The notes: generated by a model from the letters alone, not told the origin. Counted from the stretch's first letter, positions 24,137 through 34,165 are shown. The stretch is DNA of 64,000 bases from an uncultured Chlorobiota bacterium (GCA_900696645.1 CAADGV010000042.1:76363-140362), one strand, 5' to 3'. Numbers and translations are program-made.

Positions 24137-24817
24137 TTACTTGGCTTGCTTTTTCTGCTCAAACAACTCGTCGGGCAAACCACTGTTGATGCGGTAGTCT
24201 GAGTAGCGGATTTGGATCGTTCCTTGCCGGGGAACGAGGGATGGTCGACGCTGCTGAACATTGTCGGACACTGATGCTTCAGAGGTATCGACGGCGAGGG
24301 TTGCAGTCAGCCGGACGGGCAGCCAGTACCCCTCCAGCTTTTCGTACTCGAAGTCTGTTTGAATGTTTCTTCCGCCCGGTTGCAAAGAAGCAATTCGCAA
24401 CACCGTCCAGTTCGCCGGATTTACAGTAACGAGGGGCCGGGCGTTCGTCTTACGCGCTTTGGGTTTGAGGGTAAGAACATACAACGCATTCTCTTCTTTC
24501 ACCTCTTCGACGTCATAGCGCGAGGTCAAACTGCCGGGGGCAAAACTCAATCCTTCTTTCGGCAGCAATGCAAATCCTTCCGAATCGAAATGGAATTTGT
24601 CCGGCTGCTTGAAGTACATCGTTGCTTTCATCTGCGGGACTTTGAGGCGTTCGAGATCGACCTTGGCTTCAAGGGAAACAGTGTAGTCTTGAATACCGGC
24701 AAAGTTCGCTTCAACGTACTTCAGTATTGCTTCGCCGGAAAGTTGCGGGCGAGTCTTCCCCTGCACGAAACTCGCGGCAAGCAGAACAAGAAAAGTAATT
24801 GCAGTACACCGCATCAT
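24137..24817 (-). CDS. LolA-like outer-membrane lipoprotein carrier family protein
   Basis: A 226-residue exported protein: signal peptide 1-20 (FLVLLAASFVQG), then a LolA/LppX-like half-barrel (VEANFAGIQDYTVSLEAKVD ... YFKQPDKFHFDS ... NWTVLRIASLQPGGRNIQ). Family members carry lipids or lipoproteins across the periplasm, but this one is distant and the role is uncertain. Its start overlaps the stop of the upstream transporter gene, so the two are translationally coupled. The gene contains no transmembrane helix after the signal sequence. Confidence 0.7.
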   Translation of the reverse strand: MMRCTAITFLVLLAASFVQGKTRPQLSGEAILKYVEANFAGIQDYTVSLEAKVDLERLKVPQMKATMYFKQPDKFHFDSEGFALLPKEGLSFAPGSLTSRYDVEEVKEENALYVLTLKPKARKTNARPLVTVNPANWTVLRIASLQPGGRNIQTDFEYEKLEGYWLPVRLTATLAVDTSEASVSDNVQQRRPSLVPRQGTIQIRYSDYRINSGLPDELFEQKKQAK

Positions 24818-26076
24818 TACGAAGCGGCCTTCTCCGAACGTTCAACAAAGAAGTTGTAAATCCACATCAATACTGCACCGGCTACTCCGACACCGATCAT
24901 TACAAACCACATAAGCTCGGGTGTTCCCGCAGCTTTGGAAGTCTCATACAACCATCCGCCGAACGGATCGCCGACAAATCTCGCAATCGCAATCGGCAAG
25001 AATGCGTATCCCTGATACAAACCCTGCTGGCCGGGCGGCGCGATCTCGGAAATGTACTCATAGTAGCGTGGCGCTTGAATCATCTCACCGATAGCAAAGG
25101 CCACGATTCCTGCGGCAATGGTCGGGATGCTCGGATAAATTCCGATGATAACCCAGATGAGGCTTGAAATGGCAAATCCCAGTACAATTGCTGTACGTGT
25201 CGGGACATTCTTTGTGAGTCTGTTGATAGGAATTTGAAAAAGAATGATGGCTCCGGCTCCGGCCCACGATTGTACAATCTCATACGGAGCATCTTTGTCA
25301 ATGTAGTCGGTGATGTAGTACGGAACGATGATGAATTCCTGCCAGAAAATTATCCAGTACAACGAATAAATGAGCAGGAAAATCATGAACTTGAAATTCC
25401 CCAACACTACAAACAGGTTGGAGATTTTCTTACCCAACGATTCGTGGACGATTTCACCCTTTCCTGCAACCTCTTTATAGAGAAAGATGTTCACAACAAG
25501 CATCGCAAAACAACTCAACGCAGAGACAAGGTAGACAAACTCATTGCCGAAACTGTCGCGCACGAGGTACGCAATCGTTGGTCCGAGCATTGCACCGATA
25601 TTTACAAGCCAATAGTAGATGGCAAAGCCGAGCGACTTCGTCTCTTCGTTGGAGGTGACCGCAACGGTGCCCAACACTGCCGGCTTGATGAAAGAGCCGC
25701 CGAAGGCAGTCAGGAGGAGAAACGAAAGCAACAACCAGTACGTCGGTAGCCCGTCGTACACTCCCGCAAAGGCATCCATGCCGAGCGACCCGATCAGGAA
25801 ATAACCGAGTCCAAGAATGGTGAACGCGACATTGAACGCCCGCCGGAATCCCCACTTGTCCGCAAGCGTGCCGGCAAGGATCGGCAGAAGGTAGATCAGT
25901 CCGCCGAAAATGCCTGAAAGTGTCCCTGCTTCCGATTCACTGAAGCCGAGCTTGTTGCGGACATACACCATGAAGACAATCTGCTGGCCGTAGTACGCAA
26001 GCCGCTCGAACAACTCCATCCCGTTTGCAACCCAGAATGTGGGATGGAATTTTCTGTACCAGTCTGAAATTCCCAA
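24817..26076 (-). CDS. MFS/POT-type transporter
   Basis: Inner-membrane secondary transporter of 419 residues with about 12 helices. The motif ELFERLAYYG near the first helix and NIGAMLGP are typical of the proton-dependent oligopeptide transporter branch, although the family also moves other small solutes. I chose a TTG start (fMet-GISDWYRKFHPTFW) because AAAGGAG lies five bases upstream; the longer frame adds 37 residues that do not look like a transporter. It is coupled to the downstream LolA-like gene. The substrate is unknown. Confidence 0.82.
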   Translation of the reverse strand: MGISDWYRKFHPTFWVANGMELFERLAYYGQQIVFMVYVRNKLGFSESEAGTLSGIFGGLIYLLPILAGTLADKWGFRRAFNVAFTILGLGYFLIGSLGMDAFAGVYDGLPTYWLLLSFLLLTAFGGSFIKPAVLGTVAVTSNEETKSLGFAIYYWLVNIGAMLGPTIAYLVRDSFGNEFVYLVSALSCFAMLVVNIFLYKEVAGKGEIVHESLGKKISNLFVVLGNFKFMIFLLIYSLYWIIFWQEFIIVPYYITDYIDKDAPYEIVQSWAGAGAIILFQIPINRLTKNVPTRTAIVLGFAISSLIWVIIGIYPSIPTIAAGIVAFAIGEMIQAPRYYEYISEIAPPGQQGLYQGYAFLPIAIARFVGDPFGGWLYETSKAAGTPELMWFVMIGVGVAGAVLMWIYNFFVERSEKAAS

Positions 26077-26273
26077 GGAAACTCCTTTGTTATTGCTTTG
26101 CCTGTTCCGTGAAGTGGCGAGGAACTGAAATGGCTCCACACAAGTTAGCAAAAAGCGCCTGAATATCAATTGGTTCGCCGTTAGCAAATGAACCGTCGCC
26201 TCATTTCTATTGGAATGTACGCTACGGTTTCATTATCTTTGAACGGAACCATATCAAATTAAACCCCGCCAAC

Positions 26274-27212
26274 ATGAAGAGAATCAACTTAGCAGGAAAG
26301 AAATACAACTTTGTCAGGTCCAAGGTACGGGAGCAAGAGGGCCTTTATGTTGTTAATGTATCATCCACATACACGCAGATCCCTCTTGATTCGATAATCT
26401 GCGGAGACGCGCTTCAAGTTCTACGTAGTTTTCCAGACGAATTTGTTGACCTCATCGTTACATCGCCTCCTTATGCTGACAAGCGGAGGAACTCATACGG
26501 CGGTATCCATCCTGATCGATATGTTCATTGGTTTATGCCCATTGCGCATGAACTCAAAAGAGTTTTGAAACAGACAGGTACCTTTGTACTGAACATCAAA
26601 GAGGGCGTGTCGGATGGAGAGCGCGAGACATATGTGATAGAGCTGATTCTTGAGATGAGAAAGCAGGGGTGGCTTTGGACGGAGGAGTATATTTGGCACA
26701 AGAGAAATAGCTATCCCGGCAAATGGCCTAACCGTTTCAGAGATGGTTGGGAGCATTGTCTCCAGTTCAACAAGCAGCGAAAGTTCTCCATGTATCAGGA
26801 GAGTGTGATGGTGCCCATGGGTGATTGGGCAAAGACTCGTCTAAGAAACCTTAGTGAGACAGATAAGCGTAGAGACGAGTCAAAAGTCGGTAGTGGATTC
26901 GGCAAAAACATTTCGAATTGGGTAGGTAGGAAGATGGCGTTCCCAAACAATGTTCTTCATATGGCCACCGAATCTGGAAACAAGAACCACAGTGCTGCAT
27001 TCCCGTTGTCTCTTCCGAAGTGGTTCATAAAACTATTCACAAAACCAGGTGATGTAGTGCTTGATCCGTTCTTGGGATCAGGTACTGCTGCAGTAGCAGC
27101 AAGACAATTGGGACGCAAATACATCGGGATTGAGATTCTGAAGGAGTTCTGTACCGAAGCTGAACGGCGCCTTAAGTATGAACATCCGCAGAATGGGGAC
27201 CTATTCGAGTGA
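26274..27212 (+). CDS. Type II DNA methyltransferase (TSPPY class)
   Basis: A 312-residue DNA modification enzyme of the beta class. The catalytic motif TSPPY (63-67) comes first, and the SAM-binding motif DPFLGSGTAAVAARQLG near residue 263 comes last, followed by KYIGIE. TSPPY usually goes with N4-cytosine methylation, though some N6-adenine enzymes share it. It overlaps the restriction gene by four bases. Its DNA is more AT-rich than its neighbours, which suggests horizontal arrival. No controller (C) protein gene or second specificity subunit is seen. Confidence 0.9.
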   Translation: MKRINLAGKKYNFVRSKVREQEGLYVVNVSSTYTQIPLDSIICGDALQVLRSFPDEFVDLIVTSPPYADKRRNSYGGIHPDRYVHWFMPIAHELKRVLKQTGTFVLNIKEGVSDGERETYVIELILEMRKQGWLWTEEYIWHKRNSYPGKWPNRFRDGWEHCLQFNKQRKFSMYQESVMVPMGDWAKTRLRNLSETDKRRDESKVGSGFGKNISNWVGRKMAFPNNVLHMATESGNKNHSAAFPLSLPKWFIKLFTKPGDVVLDPFLGSGTAAVAARQLGRKYIGIEILKEFCTEAERRLKYEHPQNGDLFE

Positions 27213-27949
27213 AGAGCATATCATTAGACGAAGTTACTGGATTCGTAAATCAACACATTGGCGCGTTTCACGAAAGTCGCATCAACCGGGTCAAGAAAAT
27301 ACGGCTACGAGAGATCCTTCAAAAGAAGAATCCCTATCTCTTCAAAGCGAAGAACATCCTAACAGCACAAAGGTTGATTGAATCGCTGCTTCAAGCGTAC
27401 CTCTCCTCGTCAGAAGAGGAACTCTTTGGTGACTTCCTCGAAGAGCTTGCCAGCTTCATTGCGGGCAGGACAGTTGGCGGAAAAAAGTCGCCGGGTTCAG
27501 GAATCGACCTTGAATTCACAAAGGACGGTGTTGTGTATCTTGTTTCTATTAAATCTGGTGTGAACTGGGGTAATAGTTCGCAATATGCGGCGCTTCGAGA
27601 TCGGTTCAAAAAAGCAGTCCAGATTCTGAAGCAGTCGAAATCCGTAAAGGAAGTACAGCCTGTATTAGCTTCTTGTTACGGCAAGAGAAAGACGGTCAAC
27701 AACGGACAATACCTTCGCATTTGCGGTCAGGAATTCTGGCACTTCATCAGCGGCAATCAGGATCTCTACACCGACATCATTGAGCCCTTAGGTCACAACG
27801 CCAAACAACGCAATCAACGCTACGAAGAAGAACTTGCTGCCGTCATCAACAAATTCACAGCAGAGTTCTCGAGTGATTTTTGCAGTGATGGACGCATTGA
27901 CTGGGAAAGATTGGTTCGGTTCAATAGCGGGAATATGAAATCAAGCTAA
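27209..27949 (+). CDS. Type II restriction endonuclease, PmeII-like
   Basis: A 246-residue nuclease. Stretches KNPYLFKAKNILTAQRLIES, AYLSSSEEELFGDFLEELA, GIDLEF and VSIKSGVNWGNSSQ match the family containing PmeII. A PD-(D/E)xK-like core is visible as Asp100 in GID, Glu102 and Lys115 in VSIK. It should cut the same site that the preceding gene protects; the recognition sequence cannot be read from the gene. It is coupled to the methyltransferase by an ATGA overlap. Composition is AT-rich like its partner. Confidence 0.85.
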   Translation: MKSISLDEVTGFVNQHIGAFHESRINRVKKIRLREILQKKNPYLFKAKNILTAQRLIESLLQAYLSSSEEELFGDFLEELASFIAGRTVGGKKSPGSGIDLEFTKDGVVYLVSIKSGVNWGNSSQYAALRDRFKKAVQILKQSKSVKEVQPVLASCYGKRKTVNNGQYLRICGQEFWHFISGNQDLYTDIIEPLGHNAKQRNQRYEEELAAVINKFTAEFSSDFCSDGRIDWERLVRFNSGNMKSS

Positions 27950-28046
27950 ACACCCCCTGTCCTCATTTTAACCTTGGGATATCAAAGCAACGCCCCCTAC
28001 GATTTGCTGATCATCACACGTTTCTTTCTCTCATCCCCTTTGACAT

Positions 28047-29894
28047 ATGAAAAAACTGCTGTCCCTTTTGTTCTTTTCGACCTTCCACTTCTGCTTTGCC
28101 CAGCCTCCCGCCATCACAAAGATCGAACCACCGAATTGGTGGGCCGGCATGAAGACAAATGTTCTCCAACTCATGGTTTATGGCGAGAATTTGAAAGAGC
28201 TCAAGGTTGCAAGCTCATCGTCCGATATCAGAGTTCTCAAGATTCATGAATCAACCAATCCCTCGTATTCTTTTGTCGATGTTGAAGTTCGTCGGGCAGC
28301 GGCCCCGGGCGATTACGTACTGACGTTCAGTTCGGAGCACGGTCAAGCTTCGGTTCCCTTTCCGCTTCTGCAGCGGCGCAAGTCGAGTGACGAACAGAAA
28401 GGCTTTGATCAATCCGATGTCATCTATCTTATCGTCCCTGATCGCTTCGCAAACGGCGATGCAACGAACGACGCTGTAGCCGGAATGTCCGACACACTCA
28501 ACAGAAACGAACCGTACGGCAGACACGGCGGCGATCTGCAGGGCATCATCAACAAACTCGATTACCTGCAGGACCTCGGCGTCACGGCCCTGTGGCTGAC
28601 GCCTGTTGTGGAGAACAACGTGCGCGCATCAAGCTATCACGGTTATGCTGCAACGGATTTGTATAGAGTAGATCCGCGCTTCGGCAGTAACGATCTTTAC
28701 AGAACATTCGTCAAGGAGGCGCACAAGCGCAAGCTCAAAGTGATCATGGATCACGTGAACAACCACATCAGCATCAGTCACCCGTGGCTTCAAAATCTGC
28801 CAATGCCGGATTGGCTGAACGGCTCGCCCGGCAATCATCTCAAATCCTATCACTCGAAAGTCGAGCTTACCGACTTGTACAGCGACTCACTCACAAAACA
28901 AAAGGCAACTCACGGCTGGTTTACGGAATACATGCCCGATCTCAACCAGGCAAACTCGTTCGTGTCGCGGTATCTTATCCAAAGCACAATCTGGTGGATT
29001 GAGTACAGCGGTATTGACGGCATTCGTGAAGATACATATCCGTATATCGATCCCGAATTCCGAGCGAGATGGTGCAGAACGATTCTCGATGAGTACCCGC
29101 GGTTCAACATTGTTGGAGAAGTCTGGATTCAGGACGCGGTGTATCTTGCCCCGTATCAACGCAAGTCGTTTTTCACCAAGGAATTCGATCCGCAGCTTCC
29201 TGCAATAACCGACTTCGGATTGTTTGATGCGTTAATGAAGACATTTGCTGATTCCGCGGGGAAGATCGAACACGTCTTCAATTGTCTGACGAAAGATTTT
29301 CTCTTCCCCGATCCTGCCAATCTTGTAACGTTTCTCGACAACCACGATATCCGTCGCATCATGTTCAACGTGAATGGTGATGTGAAGAAAGTCAAACTCG
29401 CCCTGACGCTTCTCTTGACGACGCGAGGCATTCCGCAACTTCTCTACGGAACGGAACTCGGCATGAAAGGCGGCCCCGATCACGGAAGACTCCGTGCGGA
29501 TTTTCCGGGCGGATTTCCGGGAGATACGCTGAATGCATTTTCAGGGGAGGGAAGAAGTGGACAGGCAGGTGACATCTTCAATTTCACGAAAAGTCTGCTG
29601 CACATCCGCAAAGCAAGTCCCGTACTGCAAACCGGAAAGCTGATACATTTCAAGCCTGCGCACGAAGTGTATGTGTTTTTCAGAATTCTGAACGACGAAC
29701 GCCTGATGATCGTCATCAATCACAATCGTGACAGACAGAACTTCGATCTTACTCCGTTCGAACATCAACTTCCCGACGTCGTCCGGTTGCGGGATATTAT
29801 TTCGGGAAATGAGTTCGACCTGAGTGCCGTCAAATCAGTCACTCTCGACGGAATGACAGCAGGAATCTTCGAGATTGTGAAAGAATTGCAGTAA
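28047..29894 (+). CDS. Secreted alpha-amylase family (GH13) glycosidase
   Basis: Exported enzyme of 615 residues acting on alpha-glucans such as starch, pullulan or cyclodextrins. Signal peptide 1-18; an Ig-like cyclomaltodextrinase N-domain (20-110); then the GH13 barrel. Conserved regions: DHVNNH (I), GIREDTY with nucleophile Asp329 (II), VGEVW with acid/base Glu358 (III), FLDNHD with Asp434 (IV). A beta domain closes the protein. It resembles neopullulanase/SusA-type enzymes of Bacteroidota. No susCD pair lies beside it. It is probably periplasmic or at the cell surface. Confidence 0.93.
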   Translation: MKKLLSLLFFSTFHFCFAQPPAITKIEPPNWWAGMKTNVLQLMVYGENLKELKVASSSSDIRVLKIHESTNPSYSFVDVEVRRAAAPGDYVLTFSSEHGQASVPFPLLQRRKSSDEQKGFDQSDVIYLIVPDRFANGDATNDAVAGMSDTLNRNEPYGRHGGDLQGIINKLDYLQDLGVTALWLTPVVENNVRASSYHGYAATDLYRVDPRFGSNDLYRTFVKEAHKRKLKVIMDHVNNHISISHPWLQNLPMPDWLNGSPGNHLKSYHSKVELTDLYSDSLTKQKATHGWFTEYMPDLNQANSFVSRYLIQSTIWWIEYSGIDGIREDTYPYIDPEFRARWCRTILDEYPRFNIVGEVWIQDAVYLAPYQRKSFFTKEFDPQLPAITDFGLFDALMKTFADSAGKIEHVFNCLTKDFLFPDPANLVTFLDNHDIRRIMFNVNGDVKKVKLALTLLLTTRGIPQLLYGTELGMKGGPDHGRLRADFPGGFPGDTLNAFSGEGRSGQAGDIFNFTKSLLHIRKASPVLQTGKLIHFKPAHEVYVFFRILNDERLMIVINHNRDRQNFDLTPFEHQLPDVVRLRDIISGNEFDLSAVKSVTLDGMTAGIFEIVKELQ

Positions 29895-29947
29895 CTCTCT
29901 CCTGCGGCAGACAGGCCGGAAAATTCATATCTTTACATATAGAGGAT

Positions 29948-30775
29948 ATGAACATGCCGAACATCAGCCAACTTTCATCTCTTATTCGTCTGCTCGAAGA
30001 CGTGTCCATTCGCGACACCGTCATGAACGAACTTGCGTCGTTCGGCCCTTCGCTTGAGAAGGAAATCGAGCGGCAGGGAATTCCGTTGAGTGCGGTGAAC
30101 GCGTTGTTGCTTCGGCCGCTGTTTGCGCATTATCCTTCCTGGCTGAAAGACAATTGGACAAGTTGGCTGCTGAAGAAATCCGACAACGAGCAACTCGAAA
30201 CGGCATTGGATTTGCTCGCACGTTTTCAATACGGGAGGCTGTATCCCGTCTCGCTCCGAACCCTTCTCGACAATCTCGCCGATGAGTACGATTCCCGCTA
30301 CGCGCGTCGCGATGCACTCGACCTTTCTGAATTTCTCTTTCAGGGGTATGCCCTGCGCGGCGTTGACGAAGACGACTTCTACAATCCGCTGAACAGCAAT
30401 CTCGTGTACGTGATCGAGCAGAAGCGCGGAATTCCCATCAGTCTTGCGTGCGTCTATATTCTCGTTGGCGACAGGCTGGAGCTCAAAATCGAAGGCTGCA
30501 ACTTTCCGGGACATTTTCTGGCAGTCGCTTCGACGCGTCAGGACAAGGTACTTGTTGATTGCTACAATGGCGGAAGAGCGATCAGCAAGGAAACTCTCGC
30601 CAACGCGAAAGCGAAATTGTCCGGCTTCGACATTCTCCGATTGAAGTGCACAGCCGGCATGATTGTCGCCCGAGTGCTGCATAACCTTGTTGCAGAATAC
30701 GAATCAACCGGTGATGTCGAATCCGCCAGTATCATGAATGAATTGTTGCGCACACTCAAAGGTGTTCGTGCATGA
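29948..30775 (+). CDS. SirB1/transglutaminase-like family protein
   Basis: A 275-residue cytoplasmic protein. The C-terminal part contains the SirB1 signature DDFYNPLNSNLVYVIEQKRG, then GIPISLACVYI and GCNFPGHFLAV, with the Cys and His of a transglutaminase-like core. The N-terminal 100 residues are helical. The function of this family is not settled. It starts right after the amylase gene, with a possible second start two codons further. No clear operon link to TerC, which begins 78 bp downstream. Confidence 0.85.
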   Translation: MNMPNISQLSSLIRLLEDVSIRDTVMNELASFGPSLEKEIERQGIPLSAVNALLLRPLFAHYPSWLKDNWTSWLLKKSDNEQLETALDLLARFQYGRLYPVSLRTLLDNLADEYDSRYARRDALDLSEFLFQGYALRGVDEDDFYNPLNSNLVYVIEQKRGIPISLACVYILVGDRLELKIEGCNFPGHFLAVASTRQDKVLVDCYNGGRAISKETLANAKAKLSGFDILRLKCTAGMIVARVLHNLVAEYESTGDVESASIMNELLRTLKGVRA

Positions 30776-30853
30776 CACTTCCTGCGGAACCGGCTTCCCC
30801 TCCTCTTCTGTTGTAATCTCGAAACCTCTCCCTCTCACAATGCAGGATACTGT

Positions 30854-31867
30854 GTGACACTTTTTCCGATTGAAGAGTATTGGTGGTTCTATGCCGCCTT
30901 CACCGGTTTTGTTCTTTTGCTGCTCGCGATTGACCTCGGCGTTTTTCATCGCAAGGCGCATGCCGTTTCGTTCAAGGAGGCCGTGACATGGAGTGTCGTG
31001 TGGGTTGTGTTGTCGCTGGCGTTCAACTATGCATTGTACGTGTATGCAGGCTGGAAATTCGAGACCGACGAACGTCTTCTCGCTATTCCCGGCTTCCATC
31101 CTCAACGAGCGGCGGAGCAAGTCGGACTTGAATTTCTAACAGGATACATCATAGAGAAGTCCCTTTCGGTAGACAATATTTTCGTGTTCGTTGTTGTCTT
31201 CACGTACTTTTCCATTCCGGCGATGTACCAGCACCGGATTTTGTTCTACGGCATCATCGGTGCGCTGATTTTCCGTGCTATCTTCATTGCGATGGGTTCC
31301 GTTCTGATTGAGTACGAATGGGTGGTGATTCTGTTCGGCGTGTTTCTCATCGGAACCGGAATCAAGATGATGTTTGCGCCGGAGAAGAACATCGAACCGA
31401 ACAAGAATCCGTTGATCCGTCTCTTCAAGAAGTTCGTTCCCGTGACGCAGGAACTGCACGGACAGAAATTCTTTCTCCGCGTCAACGGTGTTGCTCACGC
31501 GACGCCGCTGTTCGTCACGCTCTTGTTTGTCGAGCTGACCGACATTATTTTTGCGGTAGATTCGGTTCCGGCAATCTTTGCAATCACCAAAGAGCCGATG
31601 ATCGTCTTCACATCCAACGTCTTTGCCATACTCGGTTTGCGCGCAATGTACTTCATGCTCGCAGGGGCGGTGGAGAAGTTCCATCTGCTTAAATACGGAC
31701 TGGCCATCGTTTTGATTTTTGTGGGATTGAAGATGGTGTGGCTTAACGAGATGTACGGCGGCAAATTCCCGATTGAAATTTCGTTGGGATTCATCGCCGG
31801 TGTTATAGCGCTGTCGATCATTCTCTCGCTTCTTTTTCCGAAGAAAGAAAAGGATACTAAAGAGTGA
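30854..31867 (+). CDS. TerC family membrane protein (Alx-like)
   Basis: Integral membrane protein of 337 residues with about nine helices. Family hallmarks are EKSLSVDNIFVFVVVFTYF, FVELTDIIFAVDSVPAIFAI and the closing KFHLLKYGLAIVLIFVG; acidic residues in SVDN and AVDS are the presumed metal-binding sites. Alx and related proteins export manganese and protect secreted metalloenzymes. This would match the manganese/iron uptake systems elsewhere in the window, but the link is inference. It starts with GTG. I see no yybP-ykoY riboswitch upstream. Confidence 0.9.
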   Translation: MTLFPIEEYWWFYAAFTGFVLLLLAIDLGVFHRKAHAVSFKEAVTWSVVWVVLSLAFNYALYVYAGWKFETDERLLAIPGFHPQRAAEQVGLEFLTGYIIEKSLSVDNIFVFVVVFTYFSIPAMYQHRILFYGIIGALIFRAIFIAMGSVLIEYEWVVILFGVFLIGTGIKMMFAPEKNIEPNKNPLIRLFKKFVPVTQELHGQKFFLRVNGVAHATPLFVTLLFVELTDIIFAVDSVPAIFAITKEPMIVFTSNVFAILGLRAMYFMLAGAVEKFHLLKYGLAIVLIFVGLKMVWLNEMYGGKFPIEISLGFIAGVIALSIILSLLFPKKEKDTKE

Positions 31868-31981
31868 CCAATCATCGGTTAACGGCAGATTCCTGACGGG
31901 AACAAATTCCCTGTTAAACGCTGTTTGTAGGTGTAGATTTCAACCGATTTATCGAATAACTATGCAATCCACGGAGAAAGA

Positions 31982-32836
31982 ATGAACAATCTGAAAACAC
32001 TGCTGCTGATGACGGTTATGACCGTCCTGCTGATTTTCATTGGAAACGCGTTAGGCGGGCAGGGCGGCATGATCATCGCATTTATCATTGCGGCGGCAAT
32101 GAACTTCGGCTCGTACTGGTTCAGCGACAAGATTGTGCTGAAGATGTACAAAGCGCAGGAACTCACACGTGAACAAGCCCCCGATTTGTTTTATATGACG
32201 GAGGAGATGACACGCCGAGCCGGCTTGCCGATGCCAAAGCTGTACCTCATTCCCGGCGAGCAGCCGAATGCATTTGCGACGGGACGCGACCCCGAACACG
32301 CGGCTGTTGCCGTTACCGAAGGCATTATGCGATTGCTGCCGCGCGACGAGTTGAAAGGCGTGATCGGGCACGAGCTTGCGCATGTGAAGAACCGCGACAT
32401 TCTCATTGGCTCGATTGCGGCGACGATGGCGGGCGCGATCAGCATGATTGCGAACATGGCACAGTGGGCGATGATTTTCGGCGGCGGGCGGCATTCCGAC
32501 GACAGGGATGGGAGCCCGATTGCAGGAATTGTAATGATGATTGTTGCGCCGATTGCCGCAATGCTGATTCAAATGGCGATCTCGCGATCACGCGAGTTTC
32601 TGGCGGATAAAGGCGGAGCCGAGATGGCGGGCAACCCCCGCTCGCTCGCCAACGCGCTGCGCAGACTCCATGCAGGCGCGAAGCAGATACCGATGGAAGC
32701 CACGCCTGCAACGGCACACATGTTCATTGTCAACCCGCTGACGGGTGGCGGACTCGCGAATCTCTTCAGCACCCACCCGCCGATGGAGGAACGGGTGAAA
32801 CGCCTTGAGGCGATGGCAAGTGGGAGAGTGATTTAA
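31982..32836 (+). CDS. htpX: Zinc metalloprotease HtpX
   Basis: Membrane-bound M48 protease that degrades damaged membrane proteins. 284 residues; two helices at 5-45, zinc motif HELAH (130-134) with the catalytic Glu131, two further helices (about 145-200), then the third zinc ligand in [12 protein letters not shown]. Full length and standard order. It is preceded by a small ribosome site (GGAG) and closed by a strong terminator. A second M48-type protease gene lies near 50.4 kb. Confidence 0.95.
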   Translation: MNNLKTLLLMTVMTVLLIFIGNALGGQGGMIIAFIIAAAMNFGSYWFSDKIVLKMYKAQELTREQAPDLFYMTEEMTRRAGLPMPKLYLIPGEQPNAFATGRDPEHAAVAVTEGIMRLLPRDELKGVIGHELAHVKNRDILIGSIAATMAGAISMIANMAQWAMIFGGGRHSDDRDGSPIAGIVMMIVAPIAAMLIQMAISRSREFLADKGGAEMAGNPRSLANALRRLHAGAKQIPMEATPATAHMFIVNPLTGGGLANLFSTHPPMEERVKRLEAMASGRVI

Positions 32837-32859
32837 CTTTTGACTTTCTTAATATGCAA

Positions 32860-32890
32860 CAGGGCGACCGGATGGTCGCCCTGTTTTCGT
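32860..32890 (+). terminator. Strong terminator after htpX
   Basis: A 10-bp perfect stem (CAGGGCGACC / GGTCGCCCTG) with GGAT loop is followed by TTTTCGTT. Its GC-rich stem makes it one of the clearest terminators in the window. Confidence 0.88.
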
Positions 32891-32958
32891 TGAGTTCTGT
32901 GTCGATGAGCCGGACGGGAACACGCTGAGGTTCACCGTCCCCGTCCAGTAAACGTAAT

Positions 32959-33279
32959 CTACTCCAACACCACGGCAGTCCCGCTGGCGCTCACCATCAG
33001 CATGCTGCCGTTTGCGCCGATCGTCTCGTAGTCGAGATCGACACCGATCACGGCATTTCCTCCCATCATTTGCGCTTGCTGGCTCATCTCCGCAATGGCA
33101 ATGTCTTTTGCCTTGCGCAGTTCTTCTTCGTACGCCGCCGAGCGCCCGCCGACAATATCGCGGATTCCGGCAAACAAATCCTTGAACAGGTTTGCGCCCA
33201 TGATCGCCTCGCCGCTCACAATGCCGATGTAGCGGGTGACTTTCCTTCCTTCAAGCACGTTGGTTGTTACGACTAACAT
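32959..33279 (-). CDS. YbjQ/UPF0145 family protein
   Basis: A 106-residue protein with the family signature [20 protein letters not shown], then [19 protein letters not shown] and [16 protein letters not shown]. It has no signal peptide. The function is unknown; related proteins bind heavy metals or associate with membranes in some species, but that is not shown for this type. It is the last gene of a minus-strand group of small membrane-linked genes. Confidence 0.88.
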   Translation of the reverse strand: MLVVTTNVLEGRKVTRYIGIVSGEAIMGANLFKDLFAGIRDIVGGRSAAYEEELRKAKDIAIAEMSQQAQMMGGNAVIGVDLDYETIGANGSMLMVSASGTAVVLE

Positions 33280-33291
33280 AATTGCCTTTCG

Positions 33292-33543
33292 CTATGATGA
33301 TTTCTTCTTGAACATGCGGTACACCAACAGCAGCAGCATCGCGCCCACTACCGACATGATGAAGCCCGCCGCCTGGCCCTCGGCGTAGAGGTTCAGGAAC
33401 TGGCCGAGGTACGTGGCAACAAGCGAGCCGCCGATGCCGAGCAGAATGGTGATAATCCAGCCGCCGGGATCTTTGCCGGGCATGAGAAGTTTTGCAACCG
33501 CCCCGACAATCAACCCGATGAGAATCGTCCAGAGAATACCCAT
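33292..33543 (-). CDS. GlsB/YeaQ/YmgE family membrane protein
   Basis: An 83-residue protein with three hydrophobic helices and the Gly-rich family pattern (LIGLIVGAVAKLLMPGKDPG, then GGWIITILLGIGGSLVATYLG). A Lys-rich end (FKKKSS) faces the cytoplasm. Members are often stress induced (transglycosylase-associated proteins), with unknown mechanism. Twelve bases separate it from the YbjQ-like gene, so they probably share a transcript. Confidence 0.9.
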   Translation of the reverse strand: MGILWTILIGLIVGAVAKLLMPGKDPGGWIITILLGIGGSLVATYLGQFLNLYAEGQAAGFIMSVVGAMLLLLVYRMFKKKSS

Positions 33544-33598
33544 GATGTACTCCTTTTTTTATATGTGGTGAAAAATGGATGAACGCGGTACCCGGATG

Positions 33599-34165
33599 CT
33601 ATGGCGTTCGAATCAGCTTCTTGTACAAAATCCGGATGCTGACAACCAGAACAACAGCAACGAGAGCGGCAGCAACAAACGGCACCAGAATAGCGAGCAC
33701 GGAAAGCGTTACCGCCCCGCCCGCCTCCGCCGTCGAGACAACCGGGTTTCCCGATCCGCCGGTTGAAACCGACGAAGTGATGCGCGTAACACCGGTGAAT
33801 GCCTGCACCAATCCGGCGATGCCGCCCCCTGCAATAATCGCCAACGTCCACTGCAAGAACGGACTCATCCCGACAACGGACGATGCCATTGCAATGGAGC
33901 CCGCAACAACCGCGGCGGGTGTCGCAATGACATCAAGCATGTGATCAACCCAGGGAATGTAGTAGCCTGCAATTTCCACAACTGTTGCAACGCCGAATGC
34001 GACGAGGGCGGGAAGAGTTCCCATCCATTCAAATCCGGAGCCGAGAGAAAGGTGTCCGGCATACGATGCGATACTCATGACAAGCAGCGGAACAAACACC
34101 CGAAAACCGCAGGCCGCTGCAAGCGCAACGCCCACGAGAATGCTGACGATGGTTTCCGATTCCAT
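33599..34165 (-). CDS. DUF4126 membrane protein
   Basis: A 188-residue protein with about five hydrophobic segments. GVALAAACGFRVFVPLLVMS near the start and YYIPWVDHMLDVIATPAAVV are the family's best marks. Function is unknown. It lies between the rhomboid gene (13 bp upstream) and the GlsB-like gene, all on the minus strand. No catalytic motif is visible. Confidence 0.85.
   Translation of the reverse strand: MESETIVSILVGVALAAACGFRVFVPLLVMSIASYAGHLSLGSGFEWMGTLPALVAFGVATVVEIAGYYIPWVDHMLDVIATPAAVVAGSIAMASSVVGMSPFLQWTLAIIAGGGIAGLVQAFTGVTRITSSVSTGGSGNPVVSTAEAGGAVTLSVLAILVPFVAAALVAVVLVVSIRILYKKLIRTP

Noticed and set aside
30776-30853. yybP-ykoY manganese riboswitch before the terC-like gene
   Set aside because: The gap is only 78 bp and shows none of the expected paired structure.
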